Below, piece after piece: positions 1 through 12,500 of a stretch of DNA of 64,000 bases (positions are counted from its first letter, which is position 1; each line of letters starts with the position of its first letter). Position numbers and translations under genes: made by a program. The DNA lies in the NCBI RefSeq assembly GCF_000003815.2, contig NC_049979.1, forward strand, positions 15,658,275-15,722,274, in the 5' to 3' direction. Below the pieces are notes generated by a model, which had not been told where the DNA came from, made no database searches, and was given only the letters and a program-made list of their open reading frames with translations. This DNA comes from Branchiostoma floridae (Eukaryota > Chordata > Leptocardii > Amphioxiformes > Branchiostomatidae).

Positions 1-3000
1 GCAAAGAAAACATGGAAATTTGAGTACGTTGTAATTGTAATTGTAAAACACGTCACGTCGACTCAACAACATCTTTTGTAGTGTGTAACACATGTTTAAT
101 AGTATGCATAGTTGTATCTTTGCGGCTGTGACTGTGTACAGGCACATGAATTAAGTGTTCTCATCAAGGTCCTTGGTCTCACATACCAGTGCTCTGATCT
201 CGGCCGACTATAATCTTATATGCGTTTATATATGGTGCTAACCGGAGACCAGCTATCCAAAACATGTTCCATCCTTCGCGACTTGATTGAATGTCAAAAA
301 TTAACAATTTATCTTCGCGGTCCCTTGTGTCTTGTGGAATAATAGCGCAATTATTACAATACGATGTACATTACTCGGTGATTGTGTAAAAATAGGGCAT
401 TCAGTAAACTTACGATATTCCTCTTCTAACATCTGCTTGGCTATGTGTTAAATGTATGTGTGAATCCTACTTCTGTGTTTCGGCGTGTGTCTGCTATCAT
501 ACCTGTCATTGGTTTACCAATTTACCACGTACTCTCACGTATTCTTCATCACAGGATATGGAGATATTCTTCACGATGTATCTCATATCTCATAAATTGT
601 GGTGTGATTGAATATTGATACATTTTGTCTCTGGCTAGCTATGCATTGGTTTTCTATCGTCAATAGACTCATTTCTCGCTTTTCTTGGAAACTGCCTTTA
701 GAACTGTTCCTGTAATTCGCCCGGTTCTATTTTATCACCCGCTCACCATTCTTTCTCAGTGCCAAGCAGATATTGGGCTGCAGCATCAACGTCATCGACT
801 ATTAAAAGTTGGTGGTGCCCTGTATGTTTGTTTGATGATGTGTATATGCCATTATATTAGTCTACGCATTACTGACTAAAAGACTAAAAGCTGGTGTAAT
901 TATTTTGTGTACATTTGCAGTACGCAAATGAGACTACGTGTGCGTAGAGTGTAGCAGACCGTGTAGAGAAATATGCAATCTTCCAAGTTAAAATATACCC
1001 ACGTGCTTCGTGTTTACAGCTCCCAGACACGTACAGACAAGGCATGGCATGCTGGGGCATGAATGTTGGGGGGAGATTGCACCGGTAGCCGTCTTGAGTT
1101 TATTCTAGCATGACAAACTATGTCATGATGAGTTCAGTCCTCAAGGAGAACTGTCAACATGTTACTGTACCGCAGTGTTTGTTTGTTTGTTTGTACGTTT
1201 TGTGTGTAAATGTTTGTGTGATTATTAAGTTTGTATGTCTTTATCAATAAGAATCATTGTGTCATCTTTTTTTTCTATGATGGTGACTGACTAGGCTGTT
1301 CCCTCTGCCAAGATGGTTCGTCCCGACCCACAAATCAATGCAGTATTAATTCAAAGCAAACCCTAGTTCAGTTGGAATCACCCGCTGTATTCCTCTTACC
1401 TTGCAGCATTATTTCAGCAATGTCGCTGTAGCTGGGCAGAGACACCAGAATCAATAATCTCCCTTTTTCTCCAGAACCGTGAGTTAGAATTATGAGATTT
1501 ATGAACTTCCTTTCCGCTGAAAGGTTCGGCAGGCTGGAATTTTTTAGACGATGAAGATGGATTGTCCGTCAGTCCTACTGAAAGGCTGGGAGACCTTCAA
1601 AAGATCGGAATAATGGAGAGACATGGAGTTTGAGGTAAAACGAACGAATTGCGGAGTAAGCGGGGTGCCGGGCGGCGAGGAAATTATTTGCCAGCTGCTC
1701 ATCCCAGTTTTTACATGGAGGCAGGAGGCGACAGCATTAGAGAGCTGTATTGTAACCAGCCAAGGAGGTTGAATTCAACCTCCTTGTAACCAGCCCAACT
1801 TTTGCCTTCACAGTTAAATGACGGCGTCAAAACAACATTTACTTAACGTCCAGGCTTTCACTGCCTTGTCTGTTGTAGTTCTTGTGTAGGGTGAAAGTGA
1901 GAGTGGGTGCGCAACCCGAACTTTGAGGACCAAGAATCGACACGTTTCTTATATCAGTGTATGCAGCAAAGTGTAACCTGCGGCAGTCAGAAAGCTGACT
2001 TGCATGTTGACCTCTAAATCGTCGCAAGACATGTTGTCGGTGAGGATGACGTGGCATCTTTTTTTCAGTTCGATGTTGCGATGTCATTCGTCCGGTCTGC
2101 TGGCTTGACAAGCACAGATCATGACTGGAATCACTGTGTATATCTCGACAAAATGGAGGTCAAGATTATGTATGACCCATGCTGACAAGGCCATGAATGT
2201 AAGGTCGTCTTCACTAGCTGTCAGATTAAAATACCTAACGTTACATCATTTTCGTGGTATCAGATAACAGCCATAGTTAGTAATTGTCCCTCGATTGTCA
2301 CAACGGGTCGTTTCATTTTCACATAGAGGGGCGTACTCTGAGACCCTACCTTCTCCGTTCGGACTCGTTATTTTCAAAATAGTGGATTTCTTTCCTCCAG
2401 TACACTATCTTCTTGACGTTTATGCCCGCCCATTCAGTTAAAATCCAAAATAAACCACATTCCTTGTTGTTTGATTTCCAAGGCTCTGTAATAGAATAGC
2501 CCAGATCACTGCAACAGAAAAAATATGACTCACGACCGCCGATATTTTTAGCTGGTGTCGTTGTGTAAACAAAAGACGTATCCACTGGGCTGTTTTAAGA
2601 AGGAGGAAGCAAAGAAAACGAATTTATGTATTTAATCAGTAACAAACGACCTCCTATGAGAAACTTTGGCCAGCGTCAGATATATTGGATTTGTGATAAT
2701 TGCTCTGAAATGAAACTTTTAAGTAAGTGATTAAGGTTGTTTTACTGTTGATCGATATCAAGTCACAAGTCTGTTATGTTAGTGCTTTCTGTTTGTAATG
2801 TAGAAGCGTTAGCTCCAGATCACACGTTGTTATCATTAGTCCGATCACTGGCTAGAATTTGATTACGCTGTGGTGCAGAGGTGATAACGCTATCTCTGTT
2901 TAATAGTCATTGCTGATCTTCAACCGGACTGAGAGCTTTTCCTGTCTGCACGCTTGTATGAAAAAGATTCCACTTGGTTTGATAAATCTACAGATAATAC

Positions 3001-3099
3001 AATGACCAGTGAGGACCTAATCATTCTTTGAACAATTTCACGGAATTTTCGTCATCCCGTTCCAATTGACATCTTGGATTGTGAACAAAAGTAGTTTGA
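1..3099. other. Upstream intergenic DNA, no gene seen
   Basis: AT-rich sequence with only short, unconserved open frames on both strands and no exon bounded by plausible splice signals. It contains a TTTG-type microsatellite near 1170-1200 and a short palindromic insertion at 1753-1794, listed separately. The T-rich texture of the first 1.3 kb could be the 3' UTR of an upstream gene, but no clear AATAAA signal supports this. Confidence 0.5.
1753..1794. repeat. 26-bp palindromic insertion with 8-bp target duplication
   Basis: A perfect palindrome at 1761-1786 has arms CAAGGAGGTT around a GAATTC centre. It is flanked on both sides by the direct repeat TAACCAGC (1753-1760 and 1787-1794). An inverted repeat with an 8-bp duplication is the mark of a cut-and-paste insertion, and 8 bp is typical of hAT elements. 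Related insertions occur at 11493-11538, 30880-30915 and 55393-55420. Confidence 0.8.
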
Positions 3100-3503
3100 C
3101 AGAGATGGACCGACATGAGGTTGTATGGTTGTCCGGGGAACGGGACAGTGCCTGGCGGTTCTAGGTTACCCGTGTGCTCGGTGCCCCGTCCACGCCTGGC
3201 GACCGTCACATGACCCAGCGGTAGATAGTTGGTGGCACACGTCAGTTGGTCGCCTGGGCGGAAAGACGGGCGGTGGTCCAGCAACTTACCACAAAGGTCA
3301 AAGTTCGCAAGCGGGGGTTGGATGAAAGTCCGAGGTTCAGCAGCGTGGGGTTTCAATGCTTTGTTCCTCACCCAGTTTTTATTTTCACCTGGCGAAAGGT
3401 GTGGCCAGGTTGCTCCGGTGAGACCGCTTTGTCATCTGAAGCCCTGTCGTCATCCGTTGTGACGTCAGCGCCTGGGTTCGCGGGTCTCGCCAGCCCAAAC
3501 AAG
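3100..3503 (+). promoter_or_regulatory. CpG-rich promoter region of the BAHD1-like gene
   Basis: GC content and CpG density rise sharply here compared with the flanks. A full CRE octamer TGACGTCA lies at 3460-3467. The presumed start codon sits in an AAGATGGCG context (3501-3509), which is both a good translation-start context and a YY1-like element common at CpG-island promoters. No TATA box is evident. The transcription start cannot be placed more precisely from sequence. Confidence 0.5.
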
Positions 3504-6500
3504 ATGGCGTCGGACGTTAGGAACGTTCCTACGCGCGTACTACAATGTGGGATAGAGGGCGATCTGCCGGAGGTGAGCCTTGTCCTGGTTGAATGTTGAT
3601 GCCGAAGTGATGGCAGTGTGCCTGTGGCCTTGGCCGCATTGTGTTTTATGTGTGCTAGAACTGCGTTGCGTCAGGTAACGAGGCGAGCTGATGTGCGTGT
3701 CCCACCATTGACCAAGCGACCAGTTAGTTAGTCCCTTGTGTAAGGAGGCAGATGGTGCTGGATACCGGTACAATGTGCACAGTGTGCATGCCTGGCGTAA
3801 TCGTGCGGTAAACAAGGTTTACTGCTGTTTAGGTAACTTGCAGTCGTTGTGGTTGTTTTGTAGATAAGGTGGGTATGTGTTGTTGTCTTGGCAGCACGAT
3901 TTTAGAATCGAGGGGGTTGGACCGGAAGGTCGATTGGATGGGAGGGACCTCTCATTCTGTGAACGACCCTCCCCCTCTCTGCGTAACTGTACGTTACCGC
4001 TACCATTAACAACGACGACATATGTTTTTATGTATCACGTATACGTTGTTTTCCGCGTTGTTTATGATACTGGTTTTATTGATGTGCGCAGCTCCCATAG
4101 CGTCCAAAGTTAGAGTGCCCATGACCCCGTTTCGTGACCCACTATTATGATTAACTGTGTCAGTGAAAGAGCAAAAACGCCCCCAGTTCCAATCACCATT
4201 GAACCGTTCTGCTTTCGCCGTTAGACTATGCTTTATGTATCTGCCCGGATATTCTAAGCAAGGAAAGGGTGTTTAAGGAATTCTGTAGTACGTCAGTAAG
4301 AGAAAGTGTTTTAGGAAGGAAAACAGGAATCTCAGGAGGGGCATGAATAACGATAGGTACCCAGGTGTGAATGGAAAGAACGAATGAGAGAGAGAGTGAG
4401 AGAAAAGGCCGACGTGTCCCGTTTGTGTTCAACTGTTTTACACGTGCGAATTTGTATTTGTAAATTGACATGAAGTAGACGTCACTTAAACCGCTATTTG
4501 TTCATGTGTGGTCAAATTAGGCCGTGTGCTTGGGGATTACGGTTCCTGCTGAATAAACCGGAACCGAAAAATGTGCCCGATCTCCCTTCCCATGTAACCT
4601 TTGCCCCGCCAGTAGTTCGATCTCCCCAGGCCGCCCATTGGTTAGAAGGATTTATGTCGCTTGTTCTGTTTTGTACCTGTGCAATTTGCTCTGGTACAGT
4701 TTAGTTCTAGTTACGAGGTTTCGTGACGTTACCTCTCTGTGTTTGTTTGCTTTACTGTGAGGGTTGGTCGTGTATTCTTGAAAACCAACCTCGTGTAACA
4801 ATAGTACACAAGTGATCAATAAATCTCTCACTTGTGTTGTTTAGAGTACTATCAACGCCCTGTTGACCAACTGGCGATAGTGGTCACCTGTATCGTAGGC
4901 CGTGGCAAATAGCTAGTCTATTGTGTACCTGTGGGATATACACTATTAGACCTTAAACATGCATATCAGGGATATGTTTCGTCCGATATGCGATACCATT
5001 CCATTGGAACGATCGGGAAGACACATTCGTACACGTCACGTTCACAAAACATAGGGATGTCACATGACACTAAAACGTTTCACCATTGGTCACTGGAAAC
5101 GGTTACACGATTTCCCGCCATGAAAAACAACGACCGAGTCACACCTTGTCATTATCACATTTTGAAATTACTGGTTACGGTATTATGTCTGTTGAAAAGG
5201 CGGGGTTCGACATAGGGACAATTTCATGGTGATCTCCAAGCAGATGTTGGGAGAGAATGTAGATCGTAACGTAGTCTGTCTGTCTCAGATTATAATGCAG
5301 CCTGAGTATCACCCTGCTTTAGTTTACCGGGGCTCCCATACTCCTTGGTGAATCCTTGGTGAGGGGGAAACATGGGAGCCCCGGTAAACTAACCAGGCTA
5401 ACTAGCATGTATTTGGCTCCGCAGAATACGTTACGTTCTTTTTACTTCCATCATCTGCTGGAGATTTAATTCATTTATGTCAACAATTTCTAGATCGTTG
5501 ATCGTATATTTGATTGAAGGAAATGGTTCTTGAGAGCGACAACACAGTACTTTCACTAACGCAATAATGACGACAAGCATAGCGGTTGAGTGGTTGGAAT
5601 GTCGGCAAATTAGCCCTTCCCCTTGGACGAGCCCTGAGAAGTAAACAGGAAGGATTCTACTGGCGTAGAGGCACTTCCTGCCTGGATGGGCGGAGGTAGT
5701 CTTCGAGCAGATGTTAAGATGGTGAAACGTAATGATTTTTACTGTCCTGATTTTTTTCTTCTGATATCCAACTATCATTAGCATTCAACGCGAGCTCCCT
5801 TGGTAGCACAAGTCAAGTTGTTCTCCAACCAGATTTTCGGATGGGAAATCGCAGCGTTTGTATAAGGGGTGCGGGTCAGAAGAAGACGGGATAGCCAGAA
5901 AACGTTACGATCCCCCTTTCAAGATGTACTTCGCCTTTGGGACTAAAACAAAACATCGTGTTCCTGTCGACAGTGTAACAGGACGTAAAGAAGAGAAAGG
6001 GCAGTGCCATGATGTTGAACAAAAAGGAAGCTAAGATAAGATAAGAAATACCGGAGAAATAGAGAAAATTTTGCATTGTTGACGGTGTTAGATTTGCCGT
6101 CTCACACGCCAGTGTCGCTAAAGGCAAGCAGACCTAAAGCCAGCAGAACGGTGAACTATGTTTGAACCCTTCCTCACCCTTTCTAGTGGTACGAGACAAA
6201 CCTATAGAAATTACATAGCTGTTGTGTCGGGATAGCAGAAGATCGCCTGGTCGTGTTTTATAGGACACTTCTATTTGGGCTGCTATTGAACCTCTCTTAG
6301 ACGATTTCATAATTTAGATTCAAAAGCCTTTGCCATTTGTGCTAATAAATATCCAAGGGGCAACACAGCATTCTACTAGGCGTGGCCAACTTATACTATT
6401 TTCATAGTTACAATCTGAAAGACACTCCATTGTTGCAGTCGATGTTTACATAAAAACCGATAGTCAAAATAGTACTGAAGTTCCTGAAGAGGAAGGTGTA

Positions 6501-9500
6501 AAACAATACCATGCACACTTGGCTACAGTGGGTTCACATTTGTTCACTTCTCTCACGGCCAAATTGATACACTGTGTGCTTTGTTTCCACTTTGCCATTG
6601 TCATGGCTAACTGTATTTCTGTTCCACTTTCAGAAGCAAGATCTCAGCATTGCTATACTAGGAGCAAGAGTTCACGAAGAAGGCAACCGAAACGCGGACT
6701 TTAATAAGTCCGAAGAATTATTTTTCGGTTCCACTGGAGAGCTGAGCTCATGCCTTAGCGGCAAAATGACTCCTGTTACCGCCGACGAGGGGGACCGTGG
6801 AGCACCGAAGGGTCACGTTTCCCCGCGAAGAAGCCCGAGGAACAGCCGGAGCAAGTCCGACAGAGTGGCGAAAATGTCCGAGGTCGCATCAAATGGCGGG
6901 AATAGAAACACTACTGTCAAACGATCAATGGAAAACGTTGCAGGTTTGTGCAATGGTCATCGGGATGAGCAGCCGAGTCGGGAATTGATGGAGAACGCTA
7001 AGATCGGTTTGTCGCCCAAAACAAAAAGCGACCTGAAATTGAACGGTACGAGTCCACCATGTGCAAATCAGTGTATGTCGCTCATTAAGAGTTCTCCCGC
7101 GGAAATTTTCGTCAGTTCCTCCTGTGGGAAGAAGTGTCATGTGGAAGACAGTCGTCATGGCAATCGAACGCCGTGTTCTAACGGGATCGCGTCGTCCGTT
7201 GTGCGCGCCATCTGCTTCGAGGAGACGGACGTCAGAACAGAGGAATGTCCGGAGAGAGAAGGCATGGCCTTGGTGACGTCCTCGGATGACGTTTCCACGG
7301 AAAAGTCAAATTTAGAGGAGAATCCTCAAGTGGAAAAGACCAACATTCCAGACCCGGACTGTCGGGAAGGTGAAGCAAATACCTCCGATGTTTCCCACGA
7401 AACTAAGATTCAACAAGGCAGCAACAGAAATAAAGGGAAGAAGAGGTCGTCTGGGGACGTCGTGTCAGTAGTTCCCAGAAAGAGAAGAATGGCGAGTATC
7501 ACAGCCGAACTTAAGGTAAACCTCATGTACGAGAAGGACGATTGGAAACCACCAAAGAAACCGAGAAAAGGAAAAAACCTTTCGTCGTCCAGCAGTGATG
7601 GGGAAGTCTTTACGACTTCACCCACCGACTCTTCCAAACTGGACATGTTTGGAAATGGACAAGTGAACGGAGGATTTCCCACCGACCCGGACCAACCGCT
7701 GGATTTGTCGATGAAAAAACGACCAATCGCAGTAGCTAAGAAGGTCAAGTCCAACACAAAAGTGCCCGGGGCCACGGAGAAGAAGCAGAAATCTCGCAGC
7801 AAGTCGTTTCCACCCCAGAAGGGCAGCGGCAATGACAAGGTGTGTGGGCACACCAAGCGCATGGCCGCGCTAAACGCCCAGGCGATAATGACTGCTTACA
7901 AAACGGCAGACGACGCATCACAGACCAAAAAGAACCAGCGAGGAAAGTCTAAGAGCGGAGGAGGACCGGCCAAAAACGGGTACAAGAGGCACCAGCATGC
8001 CACCAACTTCAGACTTCTCTGCGGAGGATTCAACAGGAATCGTACGTCACTGCTTGCGTCATCAGGACTTCCGTCCATGCACGCACGGCCCCCTGGGATC
8101 GTTAGCCCCGTACCCAGCCACCCCCAGACGCTCATGTTGACGGGGCTTGCTAACCTCAGCGCCTCGCAGATTCTCCCCAACGGCGGCATCAGCCCCACGA
8201 CGACCGATAGTGCCTTCAGTAAATTCACTTCTGCCAGGCTGCATAATGGTAGGTGGGATAGTACACAACGTAGGTGGGGATAAGATATGTCTACCTGAAG
8301 TACTTTGCAAGCAAAGGGAATGGCGAAATTGTTTTGTAGTTCTAAATAGTAAGGTATATTCTATTACGATTGCTTGGAGTTGGATGCAAAATGGCGCAAT
8401 TCGTTACCGATTTTCGTACAATGTTTGTGGGCAATGCCTTACATTTTTTTCTAAATCGCGCGTGGTGCGTCCCATATCACTCTCTTAACGAACCTACCGG
8501 CCTTGTGTATTTCACGATGCCTCGCCGAGCGTACTGTAAAGACGCACCATTCAGTTACACGTGACCACGGCTCATAATTGGCTACTCACTCCCTTTTTGC
8601 GAAAGACGCCCGATATCTAAAACGTTGTTAATGATAATTGCCCCTTGCTCGGCCTTAGCCGTGTAATTTATTATCATGAGCACCGGGTCTGCAAATTTAA
8701 TCCATTCTCAAGGCTCGCTAGTGTTGACTATCTCATTTTGCACGAGAGCGTGGCTCCACGTGAACGCCCGAGAGTAGCATATTGTAAAAAACAAATGGCG
8801 TTCAGTTCTTCCGTATGTCACCCTGTTGTAGCGCACATTTTTAAAATCAGCCAGTTTGCCTCACGTTGTAACCATGGTTAACTGATTGGTCTTAAGAATA
8901 CAAAAATATGATTATGGTTAGTAACCTCTGACCACGCCGGGTTGACGTAGGAGACATGATTGTCATGACCTGATTATAGCTGGATGTTGTTATATATACT
9001 GTTGTTTAGGTGTATGGTACCAGACGGCGGGGCCTTTCCACCAGCCTCTTCCCTCGGTGTTGTCGGCCCAGGTAGGCCCTTCCCCCGACAGAAAGTCTCA
9101 CCCTTCTCCCGCCCTGGACACCGTGAAGGCGCACAACTACAAGTTCGCCACCAGGACCAAACGGAAGAAGTCCACCAACGGATGGAAGTGGCAGGGAGAG
9201 CCGTACGAAAAGATGGTGTTTTCGGCGGTAAGGCCATAACCTAATTTTGTGTTGCTAGTATCTGAAGTGGCGATCTCATAGGGCTTATTAAAACCGGCAG
9301 GAAATTGTCATACCTGCGTCAATCACATGATAGAACACCAAAGGCTAGTTTCAAACATGCGAAATGCCCGCGTCACACATACCCCAGAGTTAAGAGATGT
9401 TGCAGCCATTTACACACGTTACACATCTTTGACGAATAACCTCGCTACAAACGATGTTCCACGATAAAAGCATTACTGCCTACCGGCCATTTGCAAACCT

Positions 9501-12500
9501 TTAATAAAGCGATTCCGCCGTGGGAGCCTCCACGTACGCAAATATTGGCACGTCACTGATGTACCAGATTAATACATTGGTCACAGTTACTGTATACACG
9601 GACTGCACCCAGGGAAGCGGCCAGCACACGCATATCATGAAAAGTGTCATCTACTCTTATTCGTACCGTACTACGGTAGAAAATTTTTGTTCAAATGAAG
9701 GACAGTAAACGTGAAAATGTTTCGAACATTTCGGTATTTCATTTTTCAAGAAACGGAAACGTTATCAATAATATCAAGCGCAACTGACTGGATGCAAAAT
9801 ACGAAAACAAGGAATCTAAAATGTCGTATGTGTTTGTAACCTGTTGACGCCCTGACCTTTTTTTTCGGCGTTAGCATGCACTAGAAGGTAAAAGCTAGAA
9901 GTTAGAATCCCTGGAAATTGAATTAGTCCAGCTGTAGGTGGGGAATCCAAGTCCTAGCAATGCACACGTATTGTTAAGCGTCGTGCCAGAGAGGAGAAAA
10001 CATCGTTATCAATGATCACGACACCGAACATCAAGTAGACAACCCAACAATGGTTAGTGGAGCCTGATAACATTCATATCAACAGGCAGTTCTACAGGAA
10101 AATTATGAGTACAAGAATAACATAATGAAAATCTTGTCACAAAATGTGAGCAGCAATAAGACTGAGACGGAAAACACATTGACGTTACCAAGACCGTGCA
10201 CGACACATCAGTAACCTGTCCATGGATTCTCCTGTCTAGTACAAACACATTAACCGAAAGTGAATTGAATGGCATATAGTGACGGAGCGGCCCCAGGTGC
10301 TGATATCCACCTACAAACGTACGTTTGGTATCTGCAATTTGTACGGGATTACCGAGTAACAGAGAACGGACTTAATGTAATCACAATCACAGACCCACAG
10401 GAGACAGTGCGGATAAAGGGCGCCCAGGTACATTCATTCATCCGGACGCTATTTAACCAATAGAACCTGAGTTATGCAACAGTGTACATGTGTAGTTCGT
10501 TTGTACTTTGTTGTAGATTTACAGACAAACACGAATTGGTTGCGCAATCAGAGGTCATAGTACGTGAAATATATTAAAAGAAAACGACACAAACACTATA
10601 GTCAAACCTGTAACTTTTTAACATAATAATTGTGTAGCCTGTAACACAATTTGATTATTTTGTACTCATAATTTCCATGTACAACTGTCTGTTGATATGA
10701 ATGTTAATTGACCTAAAGGTAACAGGTACTAAAATATCAAAAGCTTTATTCTAAATCTCTGTTAATCGTTTTTGGCATCATATAGGATCACCTAAACGAC
10801 TAATCAAGATCATGTCATGTCCGAACATACAATGTACAGATCGCCCCTTATACAATTACGAACTAACAAGTCGCCCACATACAAAAACGTCCCGAGAACA
10901 ATACAGTAGCAGGTAACCGCTTAGTGAACGGTGTAGCCCTCGTGTTGTAATGGATCTGTGGCGTGAACAGCATATGTAAACACACACACAACAAAGCCTG
11001 CGCGCTGCGAGGGGTGAAGGTCAGCCGTTGCTTAGTAAAACTCTGGGCAGCGCTAAATCAGACAGCTATCATGGTGTGAGGCTTCAGAGTTGTCACGTGG
11101 ATCACATGGCCAACCGTACTATGGCGGGAACAAGACTTTCGGAATCAGCCGATCGCTGTTTAAGCTGATCTTATATATTATTAAGTTGCCCTTTTTTCAG
11201 CCTGAAGAATATGAAATGTGGACGGCACACCGCAAGCGAACAGCGTAAGATAACTTCGTTGTCGGTTCTGACGACTTTGTACGATCGACTTTGTACGGAG
11301 TCCAGATAGAGATGTTGTTAGATCTGCTACTTACTCTCCAAGCAGAGGTTGGTGGGAAAAATCGTGACCTTTTCCTTTCATAAGTTTTTTTTTTTCGACC
11401 GGGTGGTGTCATACTCCACCAACTACGCATGTAAAAGCCCTGTGTTCATACGATACGGAAATACGTGTATTGGGTAGGATGGTGATGACTCACTAGGATC
11501 AAGGAGCTTTTATCCTGATAAAAGCTCCTTGCTAGGATCTAATTTCTGAAAACGCCAGAAAACTCGGACCATCTGTTTCCACATCACTGCTAATTACGCA
11601 TGCCGAAACAGAGAAATATGACGATAATGGCAATGTGATGCAACTCGGTACTGTCCACGTATGTAACACACACACTTAGCTATTATAGACACGTACCCCC
11701 ACAAAACTGACAACTATGTCAAACAACTCATGGTATAGCAAGCGACAAGGTTTATCTGTTCCTAACAGGCTAAGCTAAGCCATATAATTTGAAGAATGAA
11801 AAGAGGTTCTCTCCTTCCAAACTGTGACGGACTGACTGTAGGAAATTCGAAGAGGTTTATCATAAACCGGATAGTCGCATTTGTGTGCTGTCGCAGTCTC
11901 CATCGATGTAGAGTGCTACCGCAAACCGTGCCATAATTTGTCGTAAAATGGTTACGCCGTGGTGCAAATCAAAACACATTTATGGTCGCACGGCGCGAAA
12001 CCTATTGCACCACGTGCAGTTCATTGGGCCTGATTTACTACCGATTGGGAATGGTTGAATGGGAAACTGATAATCGTTCCGACAAGTTGGACACGTTCCA
12101 ATCGGGCCGGCGGCCCAGCCATGCACGCTACCCGCGCCAGGACAGAAGCCTGCTAATATTGATTACTGCAGGTCAGGAGGGAGAAGGTACCACCAAGATA
12201 GCCACACTGGAACAGTCATAGTAGTCTGATGGGAGTCGGTAGACAAAATATGAAACGCTGTCTAATTGTTTGAGATCGCGAACGTTCACTGATCCTCGTG
12301 CCGTGGAGTTGCTGGAGATATAAATTGATAACGATTTGTCTATGCCGGAGTGCCTGTGCCTTGCTGTGAAGAATAACCACTATGTATATTTCCAGGTGCA
12401 GGGGAAGCCCGTACGGCGGGTGTGTTACCGGGGGATGTGCCGGGAGGAGGACCTGATACAGGAGAGGGACACGGTCCTGCTCAAGTCGGGGCCGCGCAAG

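Noticed and set aside
3021-3371. 116-codon minus-strand frame in the CpG-rich promoter
   Set aside because: Overlaps other frames on both strands, has no family resemblance, and is explained by GC-rich sequence with few stops.
7410-7862. 150-codon minus-strand frame inside the BAHD1-like large exon
   Set aside because: Antisense shadow of a Lys/Ser-rich coding exon; no independent signals.
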